A stretch of DNA of 64,000 nt. Source: Catellatospora tritici. GTDB taxonomy: Bacteria > Actinomycetota > Actinomycetes > Mycobacteriales > Micromonosporaceae. Made by a program: the position numbers and the translations under genes. The notes beneath the pieces were generated by a model. The model did no database searches, was not told the DNA's origin, and worked only from the letters and a program-made list of their open reading frames with translations. Numbering within the stretch: the stretch's first letter is position 1; every line of letters starts with the position of its first letter. Below are positions 1-8,321 of this stretch, one piece after another. The DNA is taken from NCBI RefSeq assembly GCF_019083965.1, contig NZ_JAHRCY010000002.1, positions 62,001-126,000 of the forward strand, given 5' to 3'.

Positions 1-231
1 AAGGACGCCAAGGGGCAGCCCATCTTCAGCTCGCTCACCCAGGCCGACATCGACCAGGCGCTGGAGGCGGCCGCCGCGATCGGCGACGACAAGATCCAGT
101 CTCAGGCGGGCGGTCCGATCGACGAGTCGAAGTTCACCCACGGCACCTCCGAGCAGCGTAGCCGCTGGTTCAACACCGGCTATGGCAGTGGTGACGGCAA
201 GCAGTGCGACACCTTCACCAAGGCGATCTGA
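1..231 (+). CDS. Neutral zinc metallopeptidase, C-terminal part (YpfJ-like)
   Basis: The window opens inside an open frame that reads to a TGA at 229-231 (76 codons). The tail has the pattern HGTSEQRSRWFNTGYGSGD followed by QCDTF, which I recognise as the conserved C-terminal signature of the neutral zinc metallopeptidase family (YpfJ-type, Pfam Zn_peptidase). The HExxH zinc site would lie upstream of the window and is not seen. The family is usually exported or membrane-anchored with an unknown substrate. Partial at the 5' side only because of the window edge. Confidence 0.72.
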   Translation, partial: KDAKGQPIFSSLTQADIDQALEAAAAIGDDKIQSQAGGPIDESKFTHGTSEQRSRWFNTGYGSGDGKQCDTFTKAI

Positions 232-318
232 CATAGACCGATCACGAACTGTTCCGTTTCTTGACAGTAACCACCAGCCTCTCAGTGACATCAACTCTCA
301 CTGATGGGTGGTGCTCCG

Positions 319-561
319 ATGAAGAAGAGGTTCGCTCGGGCCGCGGCGGTGGCCGTCCTGGCCGGTGCCCTGGTCACCGGTACGGCGACGGCCGCGCACG
401 CGGCCTGGCGGCTGGCCGGGACCTACGGCTGGCCCGACCAGTGCCTGTCGATCGGCTACTACGGCGTCCAGCAGGGCTCCTGGGCGCAGTACTACTGCGA
501 GACGGTGACCCCGGCCAACCCGGCCAGCGGCCCCGGCTACTACAAGCTCTGGGTCCAGTAG
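319..561 (+). CDS. Small secreted protein of unknown function
   Basis: An 80-residue product. I chose the ATG at 319 (MKKRF) over the in-frame ATG at 304 because it puts the basic KKR cluster at the extreme N-terminus and leaves a GGGTGG-like Shine-Dalgarno at 306-311. Residues 1-27 form a signal peptide (basic start, Ala/Val-rich core, AHA-A cleavage site). The mature part is about 53 residues with two cysteines and many Trp/Tyr/Gly. A TTGACA hexamer at 261-266 may belong to its promoter. I do not recognise the family; it could be a small secreted effector or an inhibitor. Confidence 0.6.
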   Translation: MKKRFARAAAVAVLAGALVTGTATAAHAAWRLAGTYGWPDQCLSIGYYGVQQGSWAQYYCETVTPANPASGPGYYKLWVQ

Positions 562-682
562 TCCCCGCTCACTCCGATGGCAGCCGGGCCGCGCCGGATC
601 GGCGATACGTCGCGACCGCCGCCGTGCGCGGCTCGGCGCGCACCGGTCCGAACGGTCCCGCCTGGCCGAGTATGTTGCAGCC

Positions 683-1864
683 GTGGACAAGGACACCTTC
701 ACCTCGCGGTTCAGGCAGGCAGCTGAGATGGCACACCGGTTCGCGCAGACCATGATCTCCGAGCCACTCCCGGATGCCCTGTCCTTCCGGGTGCGCCTCA
801 ACCAGTCCTATGACGGGCATCCGCCGCGTCCCGGTGAGGTCCGGTTCCCGGAGGACAGCTCCTGGGAGAAGGCATCAAGCCTGCACCGGGTCGACTTGGC
901 CACCGCCGTCGCGCAGCTGTGGCGCGACGGCCGGGTTCCGGAATGGATCAACGTGATGGTGACCAGCGAGACCGGGACGGAGACGGTTTTCGAGGTCGTG
1001 TGTTGTGGCAGGTTCACCGGCGACGACGAGCACCTCTACCACGAGCGCGAGGGCATGCCGCCGTTCCACGCGCTCGGGCCGTGGCTGCCCCCCAGGCGGC
1101 ATGAGGGGACCTTCAGCATCCATACCCGTGCCGAGTGCTGGGACGCCACGGATCTGCGGGCCCTCGCGGCAGCGGCCGACAGCGTGTGGTCGCTCGACCT
1201 GTGTACGGCGGAGTTCGACGGTCAGCTGCTGTCCGCGCTGCCCGAACTCCCCAACTTGGAGATCTTCGAACACCGGCGCTGTCGGCTCGGGACCGGTGCC
1301 CTGTCGACCTTCGCCCGATTTCCGCGACTGAAGCGGCTCACCCTGCACCTGGCCGACGCGGAGGGTTTCTCGGCGGCCGGGGGAGCGCTGACCACGGTCA
1401 CTGACCTGACGATCGCCAACCTGCCGCCCCGCCCGTGGGGCTGTGAGTCGTTGGCGACCCAGGCACCGGCGGTCGAGAGCCTCACTCTCGTCGGGACGGA
1501 CACCGTCTGGCTGGGCGGAGTCATCTCCGAGCGAGTGCGCCAGCTGACTATCGGTGGTGGGTCGCTCGCGGGATCGGTGCGGTTGCCGAGGGAGCTGGAT
1601 TCGCTCAGCATCTCGGTGGACGGTGACGGTGACCTGCCGCTGCACCGACTACTCGACGGCGTCGAGCGGCTTGGCTCGCTGTCGCTGCGGGGCACTCCCG
1701 TCGACGACGACACCGTCGTGGATCTGGTGCGCCGCCATACCCCCGACGACATCGACCTCGTCGGCACCGCGGTCTCCGCGCAGACGATGTCCCAGCTCCG
1801 CGCGACCTACCCGGACATGGAGGTACTGCCGAGGTCCCTCGGGGCGGCTACGCTCCCCGCATGA
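683..1864 (+). CDS. Leucine-rich-repeat-like protein of unknown function
   Basis: A 393-residue cytoplasmic protein with no signal peptide or membrane segment. Residues from about 170 onward carry irregular repeats in which a short Leu/Val strand recurs every 22-28 residues (for example LPNLEIFEHRRC, FPRLKRLTLHLAD, VESLTLVGTD, LDSLSISVDGD, LGSLSLRGT), which reads as a leucine-rich-repeat solenoid. The N-terminal 150 residues are not recognised. Start: GTG at 683 preceded by TATGTT at 671-676 and exactly 6 nt, a leaderless arrangement. The stop overlaps the next gene's ATG (ATGA at 1861-1864), so the two are translationally coupled. Function unknown. Confidence 0.75.
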   Translation: MDKDTFTSRFRQAAEMAHRFAQTMISEPLPDALSFRVRLNQSYDGHPPRPGEVRFPEDSSWEKASSLHRVDLATAVAQLWRDGRVPEWINVMVTSETGTETVFEVVCCGRFTGDDEHLYHEREGMPPFHALGPWLPPRRHEGTFSIHTRAECWDATDLRALAAAADSVWSLDLCTAEFDGQLLSALPELPNLEIFEHRRCRLGTGALSTFARFPRLKRLTLHLADAEGFSAAGGALTTVTDLTIANLPPRPWGCESLATQAPAVESLTLVGTDTVWLGGVISERVRQLTIGGGSLAGSVRLPRELDSLSISVDGDGDLPLHRLLDGVERLGSLSLRGTPVDDDTVVDLVRRHTPDDIDLVGTAVSAQTMSQLRATYPDMEVLPRSLGAATLPA

Positions 1865-2259
1865 CGGAGGGACCGGCCCCGGTGGCGGGGATGACGATCA
1901 GCATCCGGACCCGGCGCGACGTCGTCGTGGTGGACCCGGGCCGCCTCCTGGCCGCGGCCCGCCAGGCTCTGCGCGACAGCGATCCGGACCTCACCGAGGC
2001 CGAGGCGGCCGCCGCCGTGGTCGACGTCTACGACGCCGTGCACGCCCTGCTGGACCGGGACGGGGACCTGGTCGCGGACGTGGAGGGGGAACTGATCGGT
2101 CGCGGCGGTCCCTTGGCCGGGACACGCGTCCACGACCGGCCGGACGGTCTGTCGCCCGCGGGCAGGCTGCAGCACATCGTGCTCGGCGACCCGCTGCCGC
2201 TGCAGGACCACGGCTGCTTCCTGCCCGAAGACCCGTTCGCGCTGCCGCGTACCGCCTGA
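1861..2259 (+). CDS. Hypothetical protein coupled to the LRR-like gene
   Basis: A 132-residue acidic product starting at an ATG that overlaps the stop of the upstream LRR-like gene by 4 bases, implying one transcript and translational coupling. An alpha-helical segment rich in Ala/Asp/Glu occupies residues about 28-62, followed by a loop-rich C-terminal half. There is no signal peptide and no membrane segment. I do not recognise the family. The coupling suggests the two proteins work together. Confidence 0.6.
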   Translation: MTEGPAPVAGMTISIRTRRDVVVVDPGRLLAAARQALRDSDPDLTEAEAAAAVVDVYDAVHALLDRDGDLVADVEGELIGRGGPLAGTRVHDRPDGLSPAGRLQHIVLGDPLPLQDHGCFLPEDPFALPRTA

Positions 2260-2318
2260 CCGGCTGGGGTTTCGGTCATCGAGGAGGGGCTCGTCCAGGC
2301 GGCAGTCGCGGTGGTCCG

Positions 2319-2840
2319 TCATCCGGACACGTGATCAGCGCGAGCGTCGTGTGTCGAGACTCGATAGCGGACCGTGTCCAGCCCGCGCCAGGTGTCGCGG
2401 CCGCCGTCGAACCGGAAGCCGAGGTGCTCGTAGAAGCCGCGGGCATGGGTGTTCGCCTCGACGACCCAGGCGACGCACTCGCCGCAGCCGAGCCCGGCCA
2501 GCCCGGCCAGCGCGTCCTCGACCAGGAGCCGACCGGCGCCCAGGCCGTGGGCTGTGGGCAGCAGGTATACCGCGTCGAGCTCGCCCACGCCCGCCGGTTC
2601 CGACTCGGCCTGGCCACTGAGGGCATATCCGACGACCGTCGCGCCGCATTGGGCCAGGCGCAGTCGGCGCGTCGGCTCGGCGGCCGCTCGAGCCCAGTTG
2701 TCCGCCGTGCGCACCAGGTCGAGGCCGTCGACCAGGGCCGGATTGAGGCTTCCGTAGGTGGCCCGCCACGCGGCCTGCTGGACGGCGGCGATCACGCCGC
2801 CGTCACCAGCCCCCGCCGCCCGCAACACGATCCCTGACAC
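2319..2840 (-). CDS. GNAT-family N-acetyltransferase
   Basis: A 173-residue single-domain acetyltransferase. The acetyl-CoA loop motif is visible as LLPTAHGLGAGRLLVEDAL (the Q/RxxGxG/A pattern, here HGLGAG) after the beta strand ELDAVYLL. The C-terminal motif B region (ANTHARGFYEHLGF) is typical of the family, in which a Tyr often acts as general acid. The gene is convergent with the LRR-like pair and divergent from the epimerase. The substrate cannot be told from sequence. Confidence 0.85.
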   Translation of the reverse strand: MSGIVLRAAGAGDGGVIAAVQQAAWRATYGSLNPALVDGLDLVRTADNWARAAAEPTRRLRLAQCGATVVGYALSGQAESEPAGVGELDAVYLLPTAHGLGAGRLLVEDALAGLAGLGCGECVAWVVEANTHARGFYEHLGFRFDGGRDTWRGLDTVRYRVSTHDARADHVSG

Positions 2841-2888
2841 CTCGCCAGCCTACGGCCGCGCGGCGACGCCTGCCCGCCCGCAGGTGGT

Positions 2889-2956
2889 GGCTGCAGTTTC
2901 AGGGCAACTGCACGAATCGTGGCGCGCTTTCCCGCACCTTCCCTGGAACTGCAGCC
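2889..2956. repeat. Palindromic intergenic element, copy A (60-bp family)
   Basis: A 60-bp core at 2893-2952 starts GCAGTTTC and ends GAACTGC, with near-perfect inverted arms (2889-2904 against 2941-2956, 15 of 16 paired). Two related 60-bp elements occur at 32744-32803 and 63778-63837. It lies between the divergent GNAT and epimerase genes; apart from the epimerase promoter, nothing else was seen in 2841-3036. Confidence 0.75.
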
Positions 2957-3001
2957 GCCGAGCCGGGTGCGGGGCGCGCTGGCGCTTCGTCGGGAAGGGT
3001 C

Positions 3002-3030
3002 TTGACAGGCGGACGGGTCCATCGTGGACT
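3002..3030 (+). promoter_or_regulatory. Sigma70-type promoter of the epimerase gene (leaderless)
   Basis: TTGACA at 3002-3007, a 17-bp spacer and TGGACT at 3025-3030, then 6 nt to the GTG start at 3037. Transcription would begin at or next to the start codon. Confidence 0.6.
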
Positions 3031-3036
3031 GCTTGC

Positions 3037-3996
3037 GTGCGAGTACTCGTGGTGGGCGGAACCGGGCTGATCGGCGCGCACGTGGTGGACGTGTTGGGGG
3101 AGCGGGGCCACGCGGTGACGACGGTGGCGCGTACCGCCCGTGTGGGCGTCGATCATGTGCTGGACATCGAGTCGGCATCGGTCGATGAATTGCGGCCGCT
3201 GCTGGCGGGCCTGGACGGGGTGGTCTTCGCGGCCCGTACGGACGAGCAGACGCCGCTGCCCAAGCCGATCTACCCGGCGTTTCGCGCGGACATCGTCGAG
3301 CCGGTGGTGCGCCTGTTCACCGCGGCCCGCCTGGAGGGCCTGACCCGCGGCGTCGTCATGGGCTCGTACTACACCTACTTCGACCGGCTGCACCCGCAGT
3401 GGCGCCTGCCGGACCGGCACACCTACATCCGCTGCCGGGTGGAGCAGGCCGCGGAAGGGCGGGCGGCCGCGGGCCCGGACCTGCCGGTCGCGGTGCTGGA
3501 GCTGCCGTTCGTGTTCGGCCGGGCCGGTGATCGGCTGCCCAACTGGGCCGGTCCGCTGGACGGCTGGGCCAGGTCCCGTGCCCCGCTGGCCGTGCCGGTC
3601 GGCGGGACCGCCGCGACCTCCGCGCGCAACGTGGCCGAGGTCGCGGTCGACGCCCTGGAACGGGCGGGCGGCGAGGACATCCCGGTCGCCGACGAGAACC
3701 TGACCTGGGCCGAGATGATGGCGCGCATCGCCGCAGCCGTCGGCCGCGGTCGGCGGGTCCGTCGCCTGCCCACCTCCGTCGTACGGGTCGCGACCAGGCT
3801 CGGGGGCCTGCAACAGGCGCTGGGCCGCAAGGAGTCGGGGATCAACCCCGCCCATTTCGCCGACCTGCTGCTCACGCCGCTGTTCCTCGAGTCGCCGACC
3901 GGCCGGTCGCTGGACCAGGCGATACGCGAGACGTTTGCCGAGGTGGCAGCCGCGCCCGACGACGTGTCCGATACGAGTGTGAACGTGTCCGGCTGA
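3037..3996 (+). CDS. NAD-dependent epimerase/dehydratase family protein
   Basis: A 319-residue Rossmann-fold protein of the extended short-chain dehydrogenase type. The dinucleotide-binding glycine motif VLVVGGTGLIG sits at residues 3-13, right behind the start, which supports the GTG at 3037 over longer in-frame starts that would add about 90 unrelated residues. A YxxxK-like pair is not obvious; the segment SYYTYFDRLHP and later HTYIRCRVEQ occupy the equivalent region. It probably acts on a nucleotide sugar or a small carbonyl compound, but the substrate is unknown. The promoter lies immediately upstream (3002-3030). Confidence 0.8.
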   Translation: MRVLVVGGTGLIGAHVVDVLGERGHAVTTVARTARVGVDHVLDIESASVDELRPLLAGLDGVVFAARTDEQTPLPKPIYPAFRADIVEPVVRLFTAARLEGLTRGVVMGSYYTYFDRLHPQWRLPDRHTYIRCRVEQAAEGRAAAGPDLPVAVLELPFVFGRAGDRLPNWAGPLDGWARSRAPLAVPVGGTAATSARNVAEVAVDALERAGGEDIPVADENLTWAEMMARIAAAVGRGRRVRRLPTSVVRVATRLGGLQQALGRKESGINPAHFADLLLTPLFLESPTGRSLDQAIRETFAEVAAAPDDVSDTSVNVSG

Positions 3997-4076
3997 CGGC
4001 GGCCGACCGGCTCGTCCCCCGGCGAGGATCTAGGCATCGCTGCCGCGGCAGCCGCCCACCGAACCGGAGGTTCCCC

Positions 4077-4379
4077 ATGTTGATCGCCATCGTCGACTTC
4101 GACACCGCCGCCACCGACCGTCCGGCCGCCCTGGCCCAGCTCGACCGCGAGGGTGCGCTGGTGCGCGCCATGCCCGGCAACGTCGCCTTCCGGGTCCACG
4201 CGTGCCGGGAGAACGACACCGGGATCACCATCGTCCACGAGTGGACGGACGAGACCTCGTTCGCCGGTTACCAGCGGTCGGAGTCCTTCGCGCGGTCGGG
4301 CGAGGTGCTGCGGCCGATGATGACCGGGGCGCCGGTGAGCCGCCGCTTCCGCGCCGAACTGGTGGAGACGGTCGCCTGA
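4077..4379 (+). CDS. Antibiotic biosynthesis monooxygenase (ABM)-domain protein
   Basis: A 100-residue protein of the dimeric ferredoxin-like alpha/beta fold. The opening strand MLIAIVDFDTA, the segment NVAFRVHACREND and the strand TGITIVHEWTDE followed by a helix ending in FARSGEVL match the ABM-domain layout. Such proteins act as small oxygenases, haem-degrading enzymes or stress proteins; the sequence does not decide which. An AGG-containing Shine-Dalgarno (GGAGGTT) precedes the ATG. It sits 37 bp before the co-directional AraC regulator and may share its transcript. Confidence 0.75.
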   Translation: MLIAIVDFDTAATDRPAALAQLDREGALVRAMPGNVAFRVHACRENDTGITIVHEWTDETSFAGYQRSESFARSGEVLRPMMTGAPVSRRFRAELVETVA

Positions 4380-4416
4380 CCGGCCGCTTCTACGATGGTC
4401 CGGTGCGAGGCAGCCG

Positions 4417-5169
4417 ATGACCCGCGAGGCGTACAGCTTCGTCCGTACGTTCGCGCCGGAGTCCGCCCGAGACCTGTGCGTCGACCGCCAATACCTGCTC
4501 TGCGCCTCCGCCGGTGCCCTCCGGCTGGAGGCGCAGGGCCAAGCGTGGGTGCTGCCCCCGGCTCGGGCCGCCCTGATCGAGGCGGGCCGTCCGATCCGGG
4601 TCAGCATCCCGCAACCGGTCACGTCCGCGTCGGTGCTGTTCGACGTCGGGTTCGTTCCGGCACCGCCCGCGCCGCTGACAGTGTTCGACCTGAGCCCGCT
4701 GGCTCGGGCGCTGGTGGGCGAGTGCGGGTCGTGGGGCGAGAGCGATGAACCCCTGCCCGCGTATGCGAAGACGCTGTTCGCGGCGCTGGCCGCGGTCGCC
4801 TGGCGGCTGGCCGAGCGGCCGAGCCCGGTCGTCGTGCCCTCGGGCCGGTCCCCGGAGCTGCGCCGGGCGCTGCGGTTGACCGAGGAACACCTCGGTGGCG
4901 AGATCCGCTTCGAGGACGTGGCGGACGCGGTAGGACTGGCACCGCGGTCGCTGGCGCGGCGGTTCGCGGACGAGACCGGCATGACCTGGCGGGCGGTGCT
5001 GCGCCGGATGCGGGTGCTGCGCGCGATCGAGGAACTCGCCGCGGGCGACACTCCGGTCACCACGATCGCGTTCCGGGTCGGCTACACCTCGCTGTCGGCC
5101 TTCAACGCCGCGTTCCTGGAGCTCACCGGACGTACGCCCACCTCGTACCGGGCCAGTTTCCGGCCCTGA
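4417..5169 (+). CDS. AraC-family transcriptional regulator
   Basis: A 250-residue regulator. The N-terminal half is a cupin-like sensor region (residues about 20-110). The C-terminal 100 residues carry two helix-turn-helix units: LGGEIRFEDVADAVGLAPRS with a recognition region ending RRFADETG, and TPVTTIAFRVGYTSLSAFNAAF, the latter matching the AraC signature (A-x-x-x-G-[YF]-x-x-x-S-x-F). Located just after the ABM gene on the same strand; it probably controls that gene or the upstream epimerase. Inducer unknown. Confidence 0.85.
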   Translation: MTREAYSFVRTFAPESARDLCVDRQYLLCASAGALRLEAQGQAWVLPPARAALIEAGRPIRVSIPQPVTSASVLFDVGFVPAPPAPLTVFDLSPLARALVGECGSWGESDEPLPAYAKTLFAALAAVAWRLAERPSPVVVPSGRSPELRRALRLTEEHLGGEIRFEDVADAVGLAPRSLARRFADETGMTWRAVLRRMRVLRAIEELAAGDTPVTTIAFRVGYTSLSAFNAAFLELTGRTPTSYRASFRP

Positions 5170-5174
5170 CCGAC

Positions 5175-5501
5175 GTGATCGGCAACGCGCTGTGGCACAG
5201 CCCGACCGACCTGCCGCCCATGGTCAAGGCCAGCGCGCACGGTGGCCGGGTCGAGTTGCGTATCGTCGATCACGGGCCGGGGATCCCCGAGACCGACTGG
5301 GACCGGGTGTTCCTGCCGTTCCGGCGCTCGGGCGACCGCAGCGACTCCACCTGGCTCGGGCTGGGCCTGGCCCTGGCCCGCGGTCTGCGCGAGGCGATGA
5401 ACGGCACACCGGTCCCGGAGGCGACTCCGGGCGGCGGCCTGACCATGGTGCTGTCGCTGCCGACAGCCGACAGCACCGCCGTGGCGGGAGAGGACCGAGG
5501 C
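5175..5501 (+). pseudogene. Remnant of a KdpD-type histidine kinase ATPase domain
   Basis: About 109 codons beginning VIGNALWHSPTDLPP that match only the C-terminal GHKL ATPase domain of a sensor kinase: N box (GNAL), G1 box (IVDHGPGIP), F/G2 boxes (LGLGLALARG) and a GGGLTMVLSLP tail. It is closely similar to the end of the full-length KdpD at 8322-10937. HisKA, sensor and N-terminal KdpD domains are missing. The frame is open straight into kdpE, so translation from GTG 5175 would give a 343-residue kinase-fragment/regulator fusion. I read it as a decayed kdpD partner left when the kinase gene was duplicated or relocated. Confidence 0.7.
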
Positions 5502-6206
5502 GTGACGAAGATCCTCATCGTCGACGATGAGCCGCAGATCCTGCGCGCGCTGCGGATCAACCTGAAGGCGCGCGGCTACGACGTGGACCTCGCCGCCGAC
5601 GGTGCCAGCGCCCTGCGGGTCGCCGGGGCCGGGCACCCCGACGTGGTGGTGCTCGACCTGGGCCTGCCCGACATGGACGGGGTCGACGTGATCCGGGGAC
5701 TGCGCGGCTGGTCCTCGGCGCCGATCATCGTGCTGTCGGGGCGCACCGGCAGCGCCGACAAGGTGCAGGCGCTCGACGCGGGCGCCGACGACTACGTGAC
5801 CAAGCCGTTCGGGGTGGACGAGCTGCTGGCCCGGGTACGCGCGGTGACCAGGCGGCACACGACCGCGCCCGACGTGCAGACCGTGGTGCGCATCGGACGG
5901 CACCGCGTGGACGTGGCCAACCATGTGGTGCGCCCGATCGGGGGCGACGGCGCGGACGTGCGGCTCACCCCCACCGAGTGGCACCTGCTCACCGCGCTGG
6001 TGCGCAACCCGGGCAAGCTGGTCGGCCAGCGCCAGTTGCTGCAGGAGATCTGGGGGCCGCAGTACGCGACCGAGACCAACTACCTGCGCCAGTACATGGC
6101 CCAGCTGCGGCGCAAACTGGAGGACGACGCCGCCCACCCCCGCCAGCTGCTGACCGAGCCCGGTATGGGCTACCGGTTCGTGCCCGCCGAGCCGCCGGAG
6201 CGCTGA
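5502..6206 (+). CDS. kdpE: KdpE-like response regulator, OmpR/PhoB type
   Basis: A 234-residue two-component regulator. The receiver domain shows the acidic pocket DDE (residues 8-10), phospho-acceptor Asp52 in VVLDLGLPDMDG and Lys101 in VTKPF. The C-terminal winged helix ends with the usual LRRKLE and GMGYRF motifs. I chose GTG 5502, with GGAGAGG 12 nt upstream, because it starts exactly at the receiver strand; the frame stays open upstream through a kinase remnant. Its 3' end overlaps the convergent transporter gene by 37 bp. KdpE normally controls potassium uptake genes, here probably the neighbouring KimA-like importer because no kdpFABC is present in the window. Confidence 0.88.
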   Translation: MTKILIVDDEPQILRALRINLKARGYDVDLAADGASALRVAGAGHPDVVVLDLGLPDMDGVDVIRGLRGWSSAPIIVLSGRTGSADKVQALDAGADDYVTKPFGVDELLARVRAVTRRHTTAPDVQTVVRIGRHRVDVANHVVRPIGGDGADVRLTPTEWHLLTALVRNPGKLVGQRQLLQEIWGPQYATETNYLRQYMAQLRRKLEDDAAHPRQLLTEPGMGYRFVPAEPPER

Positions 6207-8212
6207 GCGCCGACCGGTTCGGTGTCGGCCAGGCCGCGGCGTACCTGGCCCGGGGTGTGCGCGATCCGGTCGACGTCGCGGGCGGTGCTGGAGTGCAGCT
6301 GCCACGGCACGTTGATGACCATGATGCCGGGTTCGAACAGCAGCCGTGCCTTGAGCCGCAGCGCGGACTGGTTGTGCAGCAGGTGCTCCCACCAGCGGCC
6401 GACGACGTACTCGGGGATGTAGACGGCGACGACGTCGCGTGGGCTGGTCCGGCGCAGGTTCTTGACGTAGTCGAGCACGGGTCGGGTGATCTCGCGGTAC
6501 GGCGATTCGATGACGGTCAGGGGGACGGTGATGTCGTACTCGGCCCACTGCTGCTGCAGGTGTCGGGTGTCGGCCTCGTCGACGTGCACGGTGAGCGCGG
6601 TGAGGGTGTCGGGGCGGCTGGCCTTGGCGAACGTCAGGGCGCGCAGCGTCGGTTTGTGCACGGTGGAGACCAGGACCACGGCGTGGATCCGGCTGGGTAG
6701 TGTCTTGTCACCGGGTTCGGCGACCAGTTCGGTGCGGACGGTGTCGTAGTGGCGGCGGATGGCGCGCATCATCAGCCACAGCAGTGGGATCGCGATGACG
6801 ACCAGGTATGCCCCGTGCGTGAACTTCGTCGCCAGCACCACCACCAGCACGATTCCGGTCAGCGCGGCGCCCAGGGCGTTGACGAACCGGGAGTGGTGGA
6901 TGCGCCGTCGGGTGGCCGGGTCGCGTTCGGTGCGCAGGAGCCGGTTCCAGTGTCGGACCATGCCGAACTGCGACAGCGTGAACGCGGTGAACACGCCGAG
7001 GATGTAGAGCTGGATGAGCCGGGTGACCGATCCGTCGAACGCGGCGATCAGCGCCGCGGCGATCGCGGCCAGGGCGATGATGCCGTTGGAGAAGGCCAGC
7101 CGGTCGCCGCGGGTGTGCAGCTGCCGCGGCAGGTAGCGGTCCTGCGCCAGGATCGAGCCGAGCAGCGGGAATCCGTTGAAAGCGGTGTTGGCGGCCAGGA
7201 TCAGGATCGCGGCGGTGACGGCCTGGATGTAGTAGAACATCGGCGAGTGCATGCCGCCGAAGACCGCGGCGGCGAGCTGCGCGATGACGGTGCGCTGCGG
7301 GTCGGTGGCGCAGTCGCCGGGGAAGCCGACCAGGTCGCAGGTGTTCTCGGTGATGTGCACCCGCGAGATCAGGGCCAGCGCGGTGATCCCGGCGAACATG
7401 ACCACCGACAGAGCGCCCATGGCGGCCATGGTCCGGGCGGCGTTGGCGCTCTTGGGCGGCTTGAACGCCGGTACGCCGTTGGAGATCGCCTCGACGCCGG
7501 TGAGCGCGGTGCAGCCGGAGGAGAACGCGCGCAGCGCCAGCACGGTCAGCCCGAGCCCGGCCAGCCCGACGTGCTCGGGCCGAACGTCCCAGCCCGCGCT
7601 CTCGGCCACCGGCGGGTGCCCGAACAGGGTGCGCCCCAGCCCGACCGCGATCATCGCGAGCACCCCGACGATGAACAGGTACGTCGGCACCGCGAAGGTC
7701 TTGCCCGACTCGCGTACGCCGCGCAGGTTCATCGCGGCCAGCAGCGCCACGAAGGCCAGGTTGATCGGCACCCGCCACTCGTTGAGGGCGGGGGCCGCCG
7801 AGATGATGTTGTCGACCCCGGCCGCGACGGACACCGCGACGGTCATGATGTAGTCGACCAGCAGCGCCGCGGCGACGACCAGGCCGGTGCCGGGGCCGAG
7901 GTTGCGCGAGGCGACCTCGTACGAGCCGCCGCCGGACGGGTAGGCGCGCACCACCTGCCGGTACGAGATCACCACGACGGTCAGCAGGACCACCACCGCC
8001 ACCGCGATCCAGGGGGCGAGGTAGAGGTAGGCCAGGCCGCCGAGGGTCAGGACCAGGAGGATCTCCTGGGTGGCGTACGCGACCGACGACAGCGGGTCGC
8101 TGGCGAAGATCGGCAGGGCCAGGCGCTTGGACAGCAGGGTCTCACCGAGCCGGTCGGTGCGGAACGGCCTGCCGAGCAGGACGCGCTTGAGCCAGATCGC
8201 AGGGGTGGGCAC
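6170..8212 (-). CDS. APC-superfamily potassium importer, KimA-like
   Basis: A 680-residue polytopic membrane protein. It opens with a short cytoplasmic stretch, then LPIFASDPLSSVAYATQEIL, characteristic of the KimA/YdaO branch of the amino acid-polyamine-cation superfamily, and has about twelve hydrophobic segments up to residue 480. The last 200 residues form a soluble alpha/beta domain (VVLVSTVHKPTLRALTFAK and following) like the regulatory domain of KimA, which imports K+ with protons. Start: GTG 8212; the longer in-frame start adds 44 unrelated residues. It lies between kdpE and kdpD, divergent from kdpD, which strongly suggests control by that pair. Confidence 0.8.
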   Translation of the reverse strand: MPTPAIWLKRVLLGRPFRTDRLGETLLSKRLALPIFASDPLSSVAYATQEILLVLTLGGLAYLYLAPWIAVAVVVLLTVVVISYRQVVRAYPSGGGSYEVASRNLGPGTGLVVAAALLVDYIMTVAVSVAAGVDNIISAAPALNEWRVPINLAFVALLAAMNLRGVRESGKTFAVPTYLFIVGVLAMIAVGLGRTLFGHPPVAESAGWDVRPEHVGLAGLGLTVLALRAFSSGCTALTGVEAISNGVPAFKPPKSANAARTMAAMGALSVVMFAGITALALISRVHITENTCDLVGFPGDCATDPQRTVIAQLAAAVFGGMHSPMFYYIQAVTAAILILAANTAFNGFPLLGSILAQDRYLPRQLHTRGDRLAFSNGIIALAAIAAALIAAFDGSVTRLIQLYILGVFTAFTLSQFGMVRHWNRLLRTERDPATRRRIHHSRFVNALGAALTGIVLVVVLATKFTHGAYLVVIAIPLLWLMMRAIRRHYDTVRTELVAEPGDKTLPSRIHAVVLVSTVHKPTLRALTFAKASRPDTLTALTVHVDEADTRHLQQQWAEYDITVPLTVIESPYREITRPVLDYVKNLRRTSPRDVVAVYIPEYVVGRWWEHLLHNQSALRLKARLLFEPGIMVINVPWQLHSSTARDVDRIAHTPGQVRRGLADTEPVGAQRSGGSAGTNR

Positions 8213-8321
8213 GCCGTCAGCGTAAGGCTGTTGATCTCTATTAGTGCTGGTTCTTGACGGTATCTTGACGCCGTCGCGGCCGACGTCACGCCCGGATGCC
8301 GGAGTGGGGGATGATCCGGTT

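Noticed and set aside
2758..3996. Epimerase start 93 codons upstream
   Set aside because: The extra part runs through the antisense GNAT gene and the palindromic element; the glycine motif begins right after GTG 3037.
5082..6548. Long minus-strand open frames of 350-970 codons opposite real genes (for example 5082-6548, 15992-18898, 25363-27867)
   Set aside because: They are shadows caused by high GC3: Arg/His/Pro/Gln-rich, no domains, no start signals, and the opposite strand encodes recognisable proteins.
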